Shown one piece after another: positions 35,661 to 48,004 of a stretch of DNA of 64,000 nucleotides (the first letter of the stretch is position 1; every line of letters begins with the position of its first letter). Source of the stretch: Pholiota molesta (lineage: Eukaryota > Basidiomycota > Agaricomycetes > Agaricales > Strophariaceae); NCBI GenBank assembly GCA_014925825.1, contig JACGCK010000067.1:1-64000 (forward strand), in the 5' to 3' direction. A program made the position numbers and the translations under genes. The notes beneath the pieces were generated by a model. It ran no database searches, was not told where the DNA came from, and saw nothing but the letters and a program-made list of their open reading frames with translations.

Positions 35661-36233
35661 CGGGAGGGCATTGAAATCATTGTTGCATTGCTTTGAAATT
35701 TCTCCGTGGTACGCTCATTGCCTCAGAAACCGAAGAAGAATCGACAAGCGCTGAGCTAAATATATCACATTGCCCACAATGCCAAATATACCTAAAGCAG
35801 GAAAGGAGTCTTTCTCATTGCGTAGAGATCTATTCACCGAGTCTAGTGTGGTATTAAGCCATGTAAATAATATCTTAGCTACTTGCGGCTCTTGAACCGC
35901 CGTTCGCGATGGAAAATCAACTTAGACACCGTCGGTACATCTGATGGTAAACGACGTAGATCAAATATTAGTGCTATATGTGTCCTTTAACATGGACTAC
36001 CTTGCACACATTATAATATTTATGACAATAAGGCAATCAGCCCGGCGTTAGGTATAGAATTTTCAGGCAATATCCAACTTCTTGAAGGTTTAGAATGATG
36101 TAGAAATTTTTGATATGCCGCGCTCTGTCTCACGACCTCGACAAAAACCATACCATTTTTGACTAGGTCGAGCAAGAATAGACAAAGACCATACTTATCG
36201 GATACATTAACTGATCCATAAGTTTTTCAGAGG

Positions 36234-36240
36234 TATAAAA
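36234..36240 (+). promoter_or_regulatory. TATA box of expansin-like copy 1
   Basis: TATAAAA lies about 86 bases before the ATG. The equivalent box is present on the minus strand at about 47434-47440 and 49844-49850 before copies 2 and 3. Confidence 0.6.
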
Positions 36241-36325
36241 TACCATAGAACTTGCGTTGTTCCACAGTCAAAAGTTTCACTACAACTTGACCCCCCAATT
36301 CACTTCAACAGCTATACATTTAACA

Positions 36326-36857
36326 ATGCAGTTCTACAAGGGACTTTCCACTTATTTCGTTGCCAGCGCCATGCTTGCACAAGTCGCTTACGCGTTTTCT
36401 GGAGATGGTTCGTTTTACTACTACCAATTATCGATGTTACCTCGGCTGACTGGATATTGCAGCGACGTGGTACAATACTGGGGTACGTTTGCCTCGCGCA
36501 GCTCCAGGGTATTAAATGCTCAAGGACTGAGTTTATTCGTCTACAGCTAGGCAGCTGCGGTGTTACCAACAGCGACTCTGATTTCGTAGTCGCGCTTTCC
36601 ACCGCTGATGCGGCCAATGGACAGCATTGCGGACAGCAAATCCAAGTTCAGTGTAAGTACTCTGTTACAACGGAGCAAGATCATACCCGGAGCTCAGAAT
36701 AACTTTCTTTATAGACCAGGGACGTACTGTCCAGGCCACGGTCGAGGACACCTGCCCAGGCTGTAGCCAAGGGAGCATCGACCTTACTCCCGCTGCTTTC
36801 CAGCAGCTGGCTTCTCTTGATGCCGGTCGCATTCAAGTTACCTGGAATTTTATCTGA
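36326..36857 (+). CDS. Secreted DPBB/RlpA-like expansin-type protein, copy 1
   Basis: Small exons join to about 120 residues. MQFYKGLSTYFVASAMLAQV is a signal peptide. Then FSGDATWYNTG, LGSCGVTNSDSDFVVALSTA, NGQHCGQQIQVQYQGRTVQA, VEDTCPGCSQGSIDLTPAAF and QLASLDAGRIQVTWNFI show the double-psi beta-barrel hallmarks: GDATWY, paired cysteines, the TCPGC motif, and a DLTPAAF-type aspartate. In basidiomycetes these small proteins resemble barwin/expansin domains and are thought to loosen or bind wall polysaccharide; enzymatic activity is not established. The upstream region shares a TATA box with its two paralogs. Confidence 0.88.
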
Positions 36858-37164
36858 TTGAATATAATCGTAGTGCTACAAGTGCTTAGCGCTTGATGCC
36901 TAACGAGAGTCTTCCCTTAGCATTCCTTGTGACATGTAGTTTGTACTTATCGTGTGTTTGAATGAAACCTGTGAGGTGGATATTTTATTATCCTTTGAAA
37001 TGCCCCGAGTTCTTGAAGATTATCAATGCCAAAGCAAGCAAATTTTATTCACATGATACAACAAACTTACAACATAAATTATACCATATTTACGAAGACT
37101 ACCCGAAATCCGGGGGTGTTTTCAGCCAAGCATTGATCCAACTTCATTCTCGTCGTCTTATTTA

Positions 37165-38560
37165 GCCCGACCATCCCCACAGGGATCAAGTCAGAATGCA
37201 CGGCTTTTAGTCCACCATACTTTCGGACAACACCCTCGCCGTACATATTCACCACTCACTTCTCATAGCAGTTCATCCTATCCCACGGCTTAGGGAGCTG
37301 GTCCGCCGACACCTCAAAATCAGGAACTAGCATGGCCGCCCGATGGCTGAGCGAAAAGAGCATATCGCGATACGTGTTTCCCCAGCCTCATCGCGATATG
37401 TGTTTCCCCAGTCTCGCAGCCAGGACCCCGCGAAGGGCGGTGTACTCTGAGAACAACATGCACACTTCGCGACGAGAAAGAGTATAGCTGTATCACAGCC
37501 GGCGCTTGGCCCAAGCCACCCGTAAGTCCCATGCAGAGACGTGTTCAAGCAACGTTCCGTCGTCGTGCTTTGGGAAAGCTTCTGTTTGATGGCAGCAAGG
37601 TCGTTCGAAGTGGCCTCGCCCACCTTCCTAGGCGTAAATATGAGGCCACCGTAAGGCCTACATAGACACGCCTGCGTTGTCCTGCAGTGGTGGCGTTTGC
37701 AGGCATTGCGGCGAGTGCGGCGGTGGGCGGTGTATGCCCAGTATGGGCATCCTCTTATCTGAGTATGCAAGGCCCCGTAAGGAAGACACCTCGGAGATTG
37801 GTCCACGTCCACGAAGAAACGGAGGTTAGAAGCAGCGCTGCGGCTATAACTCTCGACGTCTTCATTATCCACTCCCAGTTTGGTGTCTTCCGCATGGGAT
37901 GCCCATTCCTCAGAGTCAGACCCGTTAACGACATCTTCGATACCAGACCGTACGAGCGGCTTGAGACATCTTGCGAGCGCAAGCATTTCCGGGAAATGAC
38001 TTCGGGGCCCCAAGCGACCAGCTCGTCGATGGGATCGCCGAAGGGTTCAGAGTAAGCCCCAGCGGGTGTCGCCCGGGGGTGAGTGGGCTGCGCGCAAGAA
38101 ACGGTGGGTGGCCACGCAACTGCTCTTGGTTGGACCAAAGCCCCCCGACGAACGCTGCCAATCCTTGCATCCCAGCCCACCCAGCGGCGGCGCCTTCCAT
38201 TCGTGGCATCAGCGGCCGGGATCCAGAGGACGTCGTTGCGTTGCATCCTATAGCGGTAGACCCCGTGCGCGCGTTGGTGCACAGCAGAGTCCATGGTGAA
38301 AATGACGACCTCACCGGAGAGGATGCTGCTAAGAGATTTGAGCACTTGACAGATCGAGCGCGTCCCAGAATTCCGCATTCACGACTCTATCAGCAAGTCG
38401 TCACAGCAAGTGGGTCGTTACTATACGCCTGCCACCCTCGGACTCGCGGTGGCATTCCATAAGCCATAGGTCAACGTTAGATCAACGTTAGGTGGGTAGA
38501 CTCCACCACGTTCCGAACGAGATAGAACAGCCAGTTGTATCCCGTATCATGACACCGTGA
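37165..38560 (-). pseudogene. Decayed unrecognised gene, left-arm copy (convergent to expansin-like 1)
   Basis: Homologous to 45350-46600 in inverted orientation. The 3' part reads DQLPKPWDRMNCYEK then a stop, where the right copy has W, and ends AENTPGFR. Upstream pieces include RSICQVLKSLSSILSGEVVI and LARCLKPLVRSGIEDVVNGS in other frames. Stops and frame shifts mark it as broken. The family is not recognised. Confidence 0.6.
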
Positions 38561-38882
38561 ACGGGCTGAAGCTGGTTAAGAGCAAGCCATATGAACGCAG
38601 AGGTAATGACAAGAATAATCGTGGTTCGTGTTCAAGTGGAAGGGGCGCACGTGGAGAGCAAAATGATCCTTCGCTCCTCCATCTTCCTCCATGCATCATG
38701 CATCATGGATCAATTCGACATCAAAACGCTTCAGAAAACAACGACACGCTTGAAGCATCTCACAGGAATAAAAATTCACTATTGAACAGCAAAAACAAAA
38801 ACAGAAACAAAAAAAAAAGATTCAACTAAGCTAAGTAATACACTATACATACGTACTTGAAAGAAAGAAAAAAAATCAGAAA

Positions 38883-39149
38883 ATATGAGATCCGATGCAT
38901 CGTGACTTATAGGACTTTTTACGACTATGTTTGCTTTACGATTTGTATTTCTGGATGCGTCGTTGTACCGTCGGTTTTGACAACGATTATGTTATTTATT
39001 CTCCAATCCTTGGAATCACGTTCATTTCGATTCATGGAAGATTGAGACTTGAGAGAGAGAGAGAAGTCGCCGGTGTCCAAATGCGGGAATTTCAGGTACG
39101 CGAACGCCAGCGCGAATTCTTCTTTCACACATTCATCATGAATTCCTTG
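38883..39149. repeat. Direct repeat copy 2
   Basis: Second copy of the flank at 33815-34063, immediately inside the left arm. The minus strand holds a conserved frame (EFALAFAYLKFPHLDTGDFS) in both copies, of unknown meaning. Confidence 0.9.
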
Positions 39150-39972
39150 TTCATGCCCATCATAGCGAATATTCTCATCTTGAATCTTTGGCCTCACTTC
39201 GCCGAACATTGCGTCATCCGTACCAGGTCACCAGTCACCGGAAACGTGTCTGACATCGCTTGTATCCCAACTGCACACTATATATGCACCAGAACAGCGG
39301 ACTTCGATGAGGATGAGACTTAAGGCAGCACTTCATAGCCTGCCCGCCTTTGTCGCTTGAGAGTCTTGAAAGGAAAATCCGATTTAGAGTGGGTTCTGGC
39401 AGCTACGGGTTACGAGATAGTCTGCATCGTTCTTTGAAGATCGCAATCATGGCGGAATAGGACTTCTAAAACTGCTGCTGGTGCTGACGAGCTTTTATGA
39501 TTGTAACGCTAACGAACGCGCGGATGTATTAACGGACTGTTTCATGATTGTCAATTTTTCACTCAGTATTCACCCGAAAATCCTCTGAGGATCTGTTGGC
39601 TTTTCGACACTCGGAGCTGTCTTCTCATTCTGTCACTTGTTATCTCTTCGTGCCACATCCGCCATTGCGGAACTGGTTCTTCACTGACAAATCTCCCAGC
39701 ACGATGCTCTGAGCCCTGGGCTGCCCATATCTGAATCGTCCCTGCTCTGAGGTCCCTCCGTCGAGGCGACGGCCAATGCGCTACGGGGCAGCAGGACTCC
39801 GTGCGCGGTGGCTCGAAGATTCCCAGGGCCCAAAGAGGGAAACGAAGTTGCCTCTTCCGCTGTCAAAACAAGGATATACACCCGCCGCCCCTATATAACG
39901 CGCGCTTTGCATATATGCCACCCCAGGAGTCGATCCTTCCCCATACCCTATCGCGCCCATCATCCAAAAAGT
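39150..39972. other. Upstream region of PX-GH18 copy 2
   Basis: About 820 bases without a recognised gene. A TATA-like CTATATAACGC lies near 39891, about 80 bases before the start codon. Confidence 0.5.
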
Positions 39973-42206
39973 ATGCCTCCCACAGCCGCCATCGAAGCCG
40001 TCTCCATTTCCAGGCACACGACCTCCTCGACGCCGCACCCGCATATCTTGTACATTATCAAGGTCTTCCGGGAAGACCACACCGCGCATGAAGTCGTGCG
40101 ACGGTACTCCGAGGTCGGTCACTGTTAATCGTTCGCACCGCATATATGCGTTGAATTCCTCGTTTCCTTAGTTTGCGGAGCTGAGGGCGCAGCTCGGCGG
40201 CTCCTTCCCGTTCCCATCGAAGCGCTCCGTCGCGTCCTCCCTCGTCCCCGCTGCCTGGGTGGACGACGCGCTCATCACGGAGCGCAAGGTTGGGTTGGAG
40301 ATGTATCTCACTGACCTTATCCATGACTTGGTGCTCAGTAAGCGCCGGGAGTTCCTCCAGTTCCTCGCGCCTCCGAAGGCGGAAGGCGGAATTGAATGCA
40401 CTGGACCTGGGCCCCAGATGGTATCACGAGGTGCTGTCGCTTCGAAGACCGTTAGGGCGCCCGATGGCGCGACCAAGTATATTGCAGCGTCGTATTATCC
40501 TTCCTGGTCTTCGGATGCTCTTCCACCACACACGATTGACTATTCCAAATTCGATGTTCTGTTCTTTGGTGCGCTATCCAATAAAATAATAAACATATCT
40601 CCCTTTTTTCTAACACTTACCCGAAGCGTTCGTAACGCCAAACGGTGTCGCTGGGATTAGCTGGGATTCTGGAAGCCAGGATACCCTGAAGAAGCTCGTC
40701 TCGAGTGCGCGCAGTAGTGGAAGTGCGACTAAGATTGTGCTTTCAGTCGGTAATCTTAGCTTTACTATCTCCACAGCCAAATGGATCAACCTTAATGCAT
40801 CTACAATATAGGTGGATGGAGTGGGAGCCATTGGTATAGCCAGGCGATGTCGACGTCGACCAATCGGACTAAGTTGATCAACACCATGGTGGAAGCTGTA
40901 AACTCATATGGACTGGATGGTAACTTCTGCTTCCTCGAAGTTTATCAACAAATACAAATACTGAACTGACTCAAACCAGGGATTGATATCGACTGGGTAA
41001 ATATATAATAGAAACTATTTCAGTAAGTTTCGGTTAACAGCATTTAGGAATATCCGAATGCGCCAGGAGCCGGGAATCCACACTCGTCGGCGGACGCCGC
41101 CAATTTCTTGAGCTTCTTGAAGGAGCTTCGAAATGAGCTCGGTGAGTCGGAACATTTTTTACTCGACTTATCAACCAAAAGAAAACTCAAATATGCGGCA
41201 GGTTCTTCAAGGATCATTTCTGCTGCAGTCACGCAATTACCTTGGCTAGGAGAGAATGGTGCGCCTCTCAAAGATGTTTCTGAGTACGCCAAATACATGA
41301 CCTATGTTAATGTCATGTAAGGTTTCCTTGTTTCGAAATGCGAGCATATCTGACCAGAAAAATGCTAGGAACTACGACGTTTTCAGTTCTTCGGCTCATC
41401 CAGGACCCAACGCACCTCTCGGTGAGCGGATATATTATGACTATGGATTGGCTTCTGATAAACTATCAACCCTAAGCGGACTACTGTGGCACCAGTACTC
41501 AGCCTCAAGCAAACGCGCAGGCTGCACTCTCCCAGTGGGCTAAGGCTGGGATGCCGGCGTCAAAAACTCTCCTGGGTCTACCTCTCTATGGCTACGTTTC
41601 GAAAAGCACTGATAAGAAACTAACGGGAAGCTCGGTACCCGCAAGCATCAGGCCCCGCTTGTCTGCTGGCATGCACCAGAGGTATAGTAGGTCTCCTGCA
41701 AAGAAAGCGCCGGCGATGGGCGATCTAAGCAGCATGTGGGGACAGCAAATCCCGTTTACCCAGTTGATCACCTCGGGGGCGTTGGTCAAGAAGGCGGATG
41801 GGAATTATGGCGCGTCCAACGGATACACGATGGGTGAGATCTAATACGCTTGTTCTGGATGAAGCACTGACGTGACATATAATACAGGATGGGATAATTG
41901 CAGCGATACTCCGGTCTGATGCTCTGTTTCGTTGAATCTGTTTGTTAACTGATGTCGCCCGTTTTTGAACAGTTCATTTATAATACGGAGCGCACGACGG
42001 TCGTAAGTTACGACGACACTTACAGCATCGAAAGCAAGACGAAGTTCGCGAAGAAGTCTGGGATGGCGGGATGCTTTACTTGGTCGATGGATCAGGTACG
42101 GGTACCACTGTCTTCTCAAATATTGTTGGAGTTTTTCATAGTCTGATTGGGAAATTAGGACGATGGCATTGTTCTGCATAATGTTATCCTGGCTAACTTG
42201 AAGTAA
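39973..42206 (+). CDS. PX domain - GH18 chitinase fusion, copy 2
   Basis: Paralog of the gene at 31.4 kb with the same order. MPPTAAIEAVS begins a PX-like region (HILYIIKVFREDHTAHEVVR, RYSEFAELRAQLGGSFPFPS, ITERKVGLEMYLTDL, FLQFLA). The GH18 barrel follows: ASYYPSWSSDALPPHTIDYS, FAFVTPNGVAGISWDS, IVLSVGGWSGSHWYSQAMS, the catalytic LDGIDIDWEYPNAPGAGNP, MNYDVFSSS, GPNAPLADYCGTSTQPQ, LLGLPLYGYVSKS, YGASNGYTMGWDNC and CFTWSMDQDDGIVLHN. No signal peptide. The intron between W and E of the catalytic motif is shared with copy 1; the GC-AG intron is not. All segments are in frame after splicing, so it seems functional. Confidence 0.85.
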
Positions 42207-43187
42207 AGCGTCTGGAGGGGGGCTGGACCTTAACGAAGAGTGTAGATGCACTGAAAATTGTTCAAACGCTCAGGAAGGATCATGCTAGGGTTATAGGACT
42301 ATTGCTAAATTGCTAGATGAGAGTTGCTAAATTACTACTACGGATCACATAATAGATGGGTTGGGCGCCTGTGGCCGAATATCATCATAGAATCGTACTG
42401 AAGAAACGAAGCTACCCAGGGTAGCGTGTGGTGCGCGAGTTCGGTCTACATTCAACCTAAACTCTAGCTGAAGTTTGGCTGAAGTAGGTACTTTTGGTGG
42501 CTGTTCGGACGCCATCCCGGGCCGGACTCCACAAACTTGCCACAAACATGCATGATGCATGTGACTCAGTCGCGTACAAACAAAGGGGTGCCCATTCTCA
42601 GGCTTTCTCAGGCATTCTGCAACGTTCCAATAGCATCCCTCGAGACTCTATTGACCGCACACGCGTATTCGGTATGTTACATTCTCTGGAGCGTGTCGAG
42701 GCGTAGGAGGGTGGTGGGACACAACGGGGTGACCTCGAGGCTATTTCGGCAGCTCGGCAAGTGTTTGTTCAATGTTTGTTGATGAGTCGTCTGACAGGTG
42801 TGGCGTGGGAAGGCCGTGATTTGTTGATGACCTGCCAAGTCACAAGGTTTCTGATCACGACAATCGTGACTTTCACGCCCCCATCTCTCCCCATCCCCCC
42901 CTTTCTGCACCATATCTACGCCCAGCGCCCACCTGCCGTCCCCATCGCTCTCCACGACGACCACACCATTACCGCACGGACCATACGAAGGCCCCCCAAC
43001 TTTCCGATTTTTTGTAGCCCCAGTACAGCCCGCAGCAGCCCAGGGCACCCATATCTCTCCATTGTTAGCGACGACCTCGCTCTCCAGCTCGCACCTCCCC
43101 ATCGGATCCCCAGCCCAGCCCGCAGGCGCTTCTCGTCTCACCAGATTCAGCCACATACAACCGCATTAGCGCACATCTAGCACCGCC
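42207..43187. other. Intergenic region upstream of CBF1
   Basis: Holds the 3' end of PX-GH18 copy 2 and the CBF1 promoter, with long pyrimidine-rich tracts from about 42.87 kb. No gene is seen. Confidence 0.4.
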
Positions 43188-44799
43188 ATGGCCCCCACAA
43201 CACCTGCCAACCACGATCCGGCGCTCTCCCACGCAGCGCCCGCCGCCCCCGCCGCGCAGCCCGCCCCAGGGGGCGCGGGCATGCCCCCGAACTTGTCCGC
43301 CGCGGACCTCTCCGGCATGCACCTCAACGGGCTCGACCAGAACCAGATCATGAACCTCCTGCGCTCGCTGCCGGGGGTGTTTACGAAGGTGCGTTGTCTT
43401 GCGTGTCTCGCTTGTCTTTGTTTCGCCTGCTTTCGCTGCTTTTGCCTTCCCCGGGGTGGGTCTACCGTCTGGGGTGGATGATATGGTGTCGGACGCGCTC
43501 TGCGAAGGGTGTGCTCGCTGCTAATTAGTCTCCACGTGATGTCGCGACGGAGAGCACGAGCGCGTCTGAGGGAGTCACGGGGAGCATGGGGGGTGGTGGG
43601 CTGGTCAGATGCTTTGAGGATGGCCAGGATGTGCGGGACGAGGCTGTTCGGGGGTGGGAGCAGGCCTGCTGGCATGTATGTCCCCAAAGTCTCAGATGCT
43701 CACCTTGGGCCTTGACGCACCTAAGCCCACCTCCTTCCTACTCGCTTCCGCCTAGATTCGTCGCTAGATCCACCAGTTGACTGCCCACCCCTTTTTTCTT
43801 TACGAAATCTTTTCTGTTTCTTCTATATTTCTCTTGGATTCTTGAACAAGTCGCTAACCCTATCGTCTAGCTCACTGAAGGCCAAGGCAACCCCAAAGAA
43901 GATGCCGCACAGACATTATCGAATCTCGCGCAAGCGCCGCCCCCGCCCTTCGGCGCGCAGCACCTCCCCGTGCACTACCAGCCCAACGCGACCGGTTTGC
44001 CAGGGATCAACGACCCTGGCCCGTCCTCGCATCCGCGGGGCCCGCCCAACCTCGGGCAGCTGAGCGCCGTCGCAATGCAGGCTGCGCCGGTGAATGTGCA
44101 GCACCAGGGCCCGCCGCCGCGCGCGGACGACGGCGGCGTCGACCAGAACCTGAGCGCGGGCAGCCCGTCTGCGAAGGAGGGCGAGGGGGGCGACGGGGGC
44201 CAGGGCTCGGTCTCCGCCCCGACGGGCGGGCGGCGCGGTGGGCGCAGCGCCGCCATGGGCAGCGATGAATGGAGCAGGCAGAGGAAGGACAACCATGTGC
44301 GTATCGTCCTTGTTCCTTTCTTTCGTTCTCTGACTCACGTTTGTGTTTGCAGAAAGAAGTCGAGCGCCGGCGCCGCGGGAACATCAACGAGGGGATCAAC
44401 GAGCTGGGGCGGATCGTGCCGAGCGGCTCGGGGGAGAAGGCGAAGGGCGCGATCCTGTCGCGCGCGGTGCAGTACATCCACCACCTGAAGGAGAACGAGG
44501 CGCGGAACATCGAGAAGTGGACGCTCGAGAAGCTGCTGATGGACCAGGCGATGGGCGACCTGCAGGCGCAGCTCGAGGAGGTGAAGCGGCTGTGGGAGGA
44601 GGAGCGCATGGTGCGCACGCGTCTGGAGGCGGAGATCGAGGTGCTCCGCGGGATGCAGGGGATGCCGCCCGCGGGTGGGAAGGATGAGGGGGCGGGCGGG
44701 ACGAAGAGGAGGAGCGAGGAGGGCGCGGCGGGTGCGGGGGACGGAGGTGAGGCGGCGGCGGAGGCGGAGAGGGACGGGAAGCGGCAGAGAACGGAGTGA
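43188..44799 (+). CDS. CBF1: CBF1-type bHLH transcription factor
   Basis: Exons 43188-43388, 43871-44296 and 44353-44799 join in frame. The N-terminal part is Pro/Ala/Gly-rich and disordered, with a helical NGLDQNQIMNLLRSLPGVF patch. The bHLH core begins SRQRKDNHKEVERRRRGNIN (H, E and R contacts for E-box CACGTG). It continues EGINELGRIVP, a loop, GAILSRAVQYIHHLKENEAR, then NIEKWTLEKLLMDQA, which matches the CBF1 leucine-rich extension closely. A coiled coil and an acidic, Gly-rich tail with KRQRTE follow. CBF1 acts at centromeres and at sulfur and respiratory promoters in yeasts; the role here is inferred. Two broken copies of its central part lie in the neighbouring repeat arms. Confidence 0.92.
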
Positions 44800-45349
44800 G
44801 GTGGATTCCATGCGCTTCTTTTCCCGACGGGTCCTCGAGTGACTTGACAGACTTGTTTGAGGTTTTTGTGTCGACATGTATGCACGTCCTGATATTTTTC
44901 TTTTTCTTTTCTTTCTTGATTCTTACTTTATGGCTGAATGTATCATTTCCCGGCTTGTTCGTCTGCTTCGTCTCCCACCAATTGCCATCCACTACAATCC
45001 CTCTCTCTCTTCGGCCGTCTCGGCTCAAGAGGCTCCAAGGTCAATCGCCAGCCAATTTCCAGATGGTTTGATGGATGGATTAGATCGATTTCTGATTTTT
45101 TTTTCTTTCTTTCAAGTACGTATGTATAGTGTATTACTTAGCTTAGTTGAGTCTTTTTTTGTTTTTGTTTTTGCTGTCGAATAGTGAATTTTTATTCCTG
45201 TGAGATGCTTCAAGCGTGTCGTTGTTTTCTGAAGCGTTTTGATGTCGAATTGATCCATGATGCTTGGAGGAGCGAAGGATCATTTTGCTCTCCACGTGCG
45301 CCCCTTCCACTTGAACACGAACCACGATTATTCTTACATCTGCGTTCAT

Positions 45350-46594
45350 ATGGCTTGCTCTTAACCAGCTTCATCCCGTTCACGGTGTCATGATACGGGA
45401 TTCAACTGGCTGTTCTATCTCGTTCGGAACGTGGTGGAATCTACCCACCTAAAGTCGATCTAATGTTGACCTATGGCCTATGGAAGGTGGCAGGCGTATA
45501 GTAACGACCCACCTGCTGCGACGACTTGCTGATAGAGTCTTGGATGCAGAATTCTGGGACTCGCTCGGTCTATCAAGTGCTCAAATCTCTTAGCAGCGTC
45601 CTCTCCGGCGCCATTGTCGTTTTCATCCGCGTCGTGGACATCTGCCGCGACCCAGCGCACGGGCGGCTCTACCTCTACAGGATGAAACAACGTCCTTTGG
45701 CTCTAGGCCTCTGAAGTCCAGAAGGGAAGGGCCGCTGGCTGGGTGGGCTGGGATGCAAGGATACGCAGTGCTCATCGGGGTGGCTCAGGTTCAACCAAGC
45801 GCAGACGCGCGGCCATCCACCGTGACTGTAGCCCACTCACCCTCGGGCAGCATCTGCTGGGGTTTGCTCCAGTGGTGCCCGAGGTCTACTGGAACAAGAT
45901 TGCGTGTGCGATGGCCTCGATGTGTTTGCGTACCCTTTGGCGATCATCTGGTATCGAAGTTGTCGCCAATGGGTCTGACTCTGAGGAATGGGCAAGGCCG
46001 GCATGTCTAGGCCATACGATGACCTCATGTTTACGCCTAGGAAAGAGGACGAGGACACGTTGAATGACCTTGCTGCCATCAATTTAAAACAGAAGCTGCC
46101 CCAAAGCATGACGACGGAATGTTGCTTGAATACGTCTCTGCATGGGACTTACGCCGCTCTCCGTCTGATCGAGGGTGGCTTGGGCCAAGCGCCGGCTGCG
46201 ATACGCGATACAGCTACACTCTTTCTCGTCGTGAAGAGTGCATGTCGTTCTCAGAGTACACCTCCCTTCGCGGGTCCTGCCTGTGAGACTGGGGAAACGC
46301 GTATCGCGATATGCTCTCTTCGCTCAGCCGTCAGGCGGTCATGCTAGCTCCTGAAATGAGGTTTCAGTGGACCAGCTCCCTAAGCCGTGGGATCGGATGA
46401 ACTGCTATGAGAAGTGGGTGGTGAATACGTACGGCGAGGGTGTTGACCGAAAGTATGGTGGACTAAGAGCCGTGCATTCTGACTTGAAACCTGTTGGGAT
46501 AGTCGCGCTATATAAGACGTCGAGAATGAAGTTGGATCAATGCTTGGCTGAAAACACCCCCGGATTTCGGGTAGTCTTCGTAAACATGGTATAA
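45350..46594 (+). pseudogene. Unrecognised gene convergent to expansin-like copy 2, probably decayed
   Basis: Contains SVYQVLKSLSSVLSGAIVVF, then frame changes, SRPYDDLMFTPRKEDEDTLN with NTSLHGTYAALRLIEGGLGQ, and a final frame at 46367-46594 (DQLPKPWDRMNCYEKWVVNT, GLRAVHSDLKPVGIVAL, AENTPGFRVVFVNMV). The last segment is uninterrupted here but stopped in the left-arm copy. Domains are not recognised. It shares a short 3' intergenic region with the expansin-like gene. Confidence 0.5.
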
Positions 46595-46814
46595 TTTATG
46601 TTGCAAGTTTGTTGTATCATGTGAATAAAATTCGCTTGCTTTTGCATTGATATTTTTGAGAACTCGGGGCATTTCAAAGGATAATAAAATATCCACCACA
46701 CAGGTTTCATTCAAACACAGGATAAGTACAAACTACATGTCACAAGGAATGCTAAGGGAAGACTCTCGTTAGGCATCAAGCGTTAAGCACTTGTAGCACT
46801 ACGATTATACTCAA

Positions 46815-47347
46815 TCAGATAAAATTCCAGGTAACTTGAATGCGACCGGCATCAAGAGAAGCCAGTTGCTGGAAAGCAGCGGGAGTAAGGTCGATGCTCC
46901 CTTGGCTACAGCCTGGGCAGGTGTCCTCGACCGTGGCCTGGACAGTACGCCCCTGGTCTATAAAGAAAGTTTCTCTGAGCTTTGGGTATGATCTTGCTCC
47001 GTTGTAACAGAGTACTTACACTGAACTTGGATTTGCTGTCCGCAATGCTGTCCATTGGCCGCATCAGCGGTGGAAAGCGCGACTACGAAATCAGAGTCGC
47101 TGTTGGTAACACCACAGCTTCCTAGCTGTAAACGACCAAAATCAGTCCTTGAACATTTTAATACCCTGCAGCTGCGTGAGGCAAACACACCCCAGTATTG
47201 TACCACGTCGCTGCAATATCCAGTCAGCCGAGGTAAAATCGATAATTGGTAGTAGTAAAACGAACCATCTCCAGAAAACGCGTAAGCGACTTGTGCAAGC
47301 ATGGCGCTGGCAACGAAATAGGTGGAAAGTCCCTTGAAGAACTGCAT
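46815..47347 (-). CDS. Secreted DPBB/RlpA-like expansin-type protein, copy 2
   Basis: Near-identical to copy 1: signal peptide MQFFKGLSTYFVASAMLAQV, FSGDG joined to the ATWY segment, LGSCGVTNSDSDFVVALSTA, GQHCGQQIQVQYQGRTVQAT, and the same end DAGRIQVTWNFI. Intron positions are the same. The TATA element and leader are shared with copy 1, so regulation is probably common. Intact by eye. Confidence 0.85.
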
Positions 47348-48004
47348 TGTTAAATGTATAGCTGTTGAAGTGAATTGGGGGGTCAAGTTGTAGTGAAACT
47401 TTGACTGTGGAACAACGCAAGTTCTATGGTACTTTATACCTCTGAAAAACTTGTGGATCAGTTAATGTGGCCGATAAGTATGGTCTTTGTCTATTCTTGC
47501 TCGACCTAGTCAAAAATGGTATGGTTTTTGTCGAGCTCATGAGACAGAGTGCGGCATATCAAAAAATTTTACATCATTCTAAACCTTTAAGAAGGTGGAT
47601 ATTGCCTGAAAATTCCATACCTAACGCCGGGCTGATTGCCTTATTGTCATAAATATCATAATGTGTGCAAGTTAGTTCATAATGAAGGATACATATAGAC
47701 CTTATATTTGATCTACGTCGTTTACCATCAGATGTACCGACGGTGTCCAAGGTGATTTTCCATCGCGAACGGCGGTTCAAGAGCCGCAAGTAGCTAAGAT
47801 ATTATTTACATGGCTTAATACCACACTAGACTCGGTGAATAGATCTCTACGCAATGAGAAAGACTCCTTTCCTGCTTTAGGTATATTTGGCATTGTGGGC
47901 AATGTGGTATATTTAGCTCAGCGCTTGTCGATTCTTCTTCGGTTTCTGAGGCAATGAGCGTACCACGGAGAAATTTCAAAATAATGCAACCATGAGTGAA
48001 AATT

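Larger units (their letters stand above)
34064..38882. repeat. Left arm of large imperfect inverted repeat
   Basis: The reverse complement of this arm matches parts of 45090-50856. The outer end shares TTGTCAGATTATTGTT and GATCCTCCAGCTCTTTGTCA; the inner end shares CGTACTTGAAAGAAAG. It carries a broken CBF1 fragment, one expansin-like gene and a decayed copy of the convergent gene. Relative to the right arm it lacks one expansin-like copy, which corresponds to 49.15-50.2 kb. Copies look roughly 80-90 percent similar by eye, so the event is not recent. Confidence 0.85.

Noticed and set aside
34064..38882. Left arm as a DNA transposon with terminal inverted repeats
   Set aside because: No transposase was seen, and its two ends match the right arm rather than each other; a segmental duplication explains it better.
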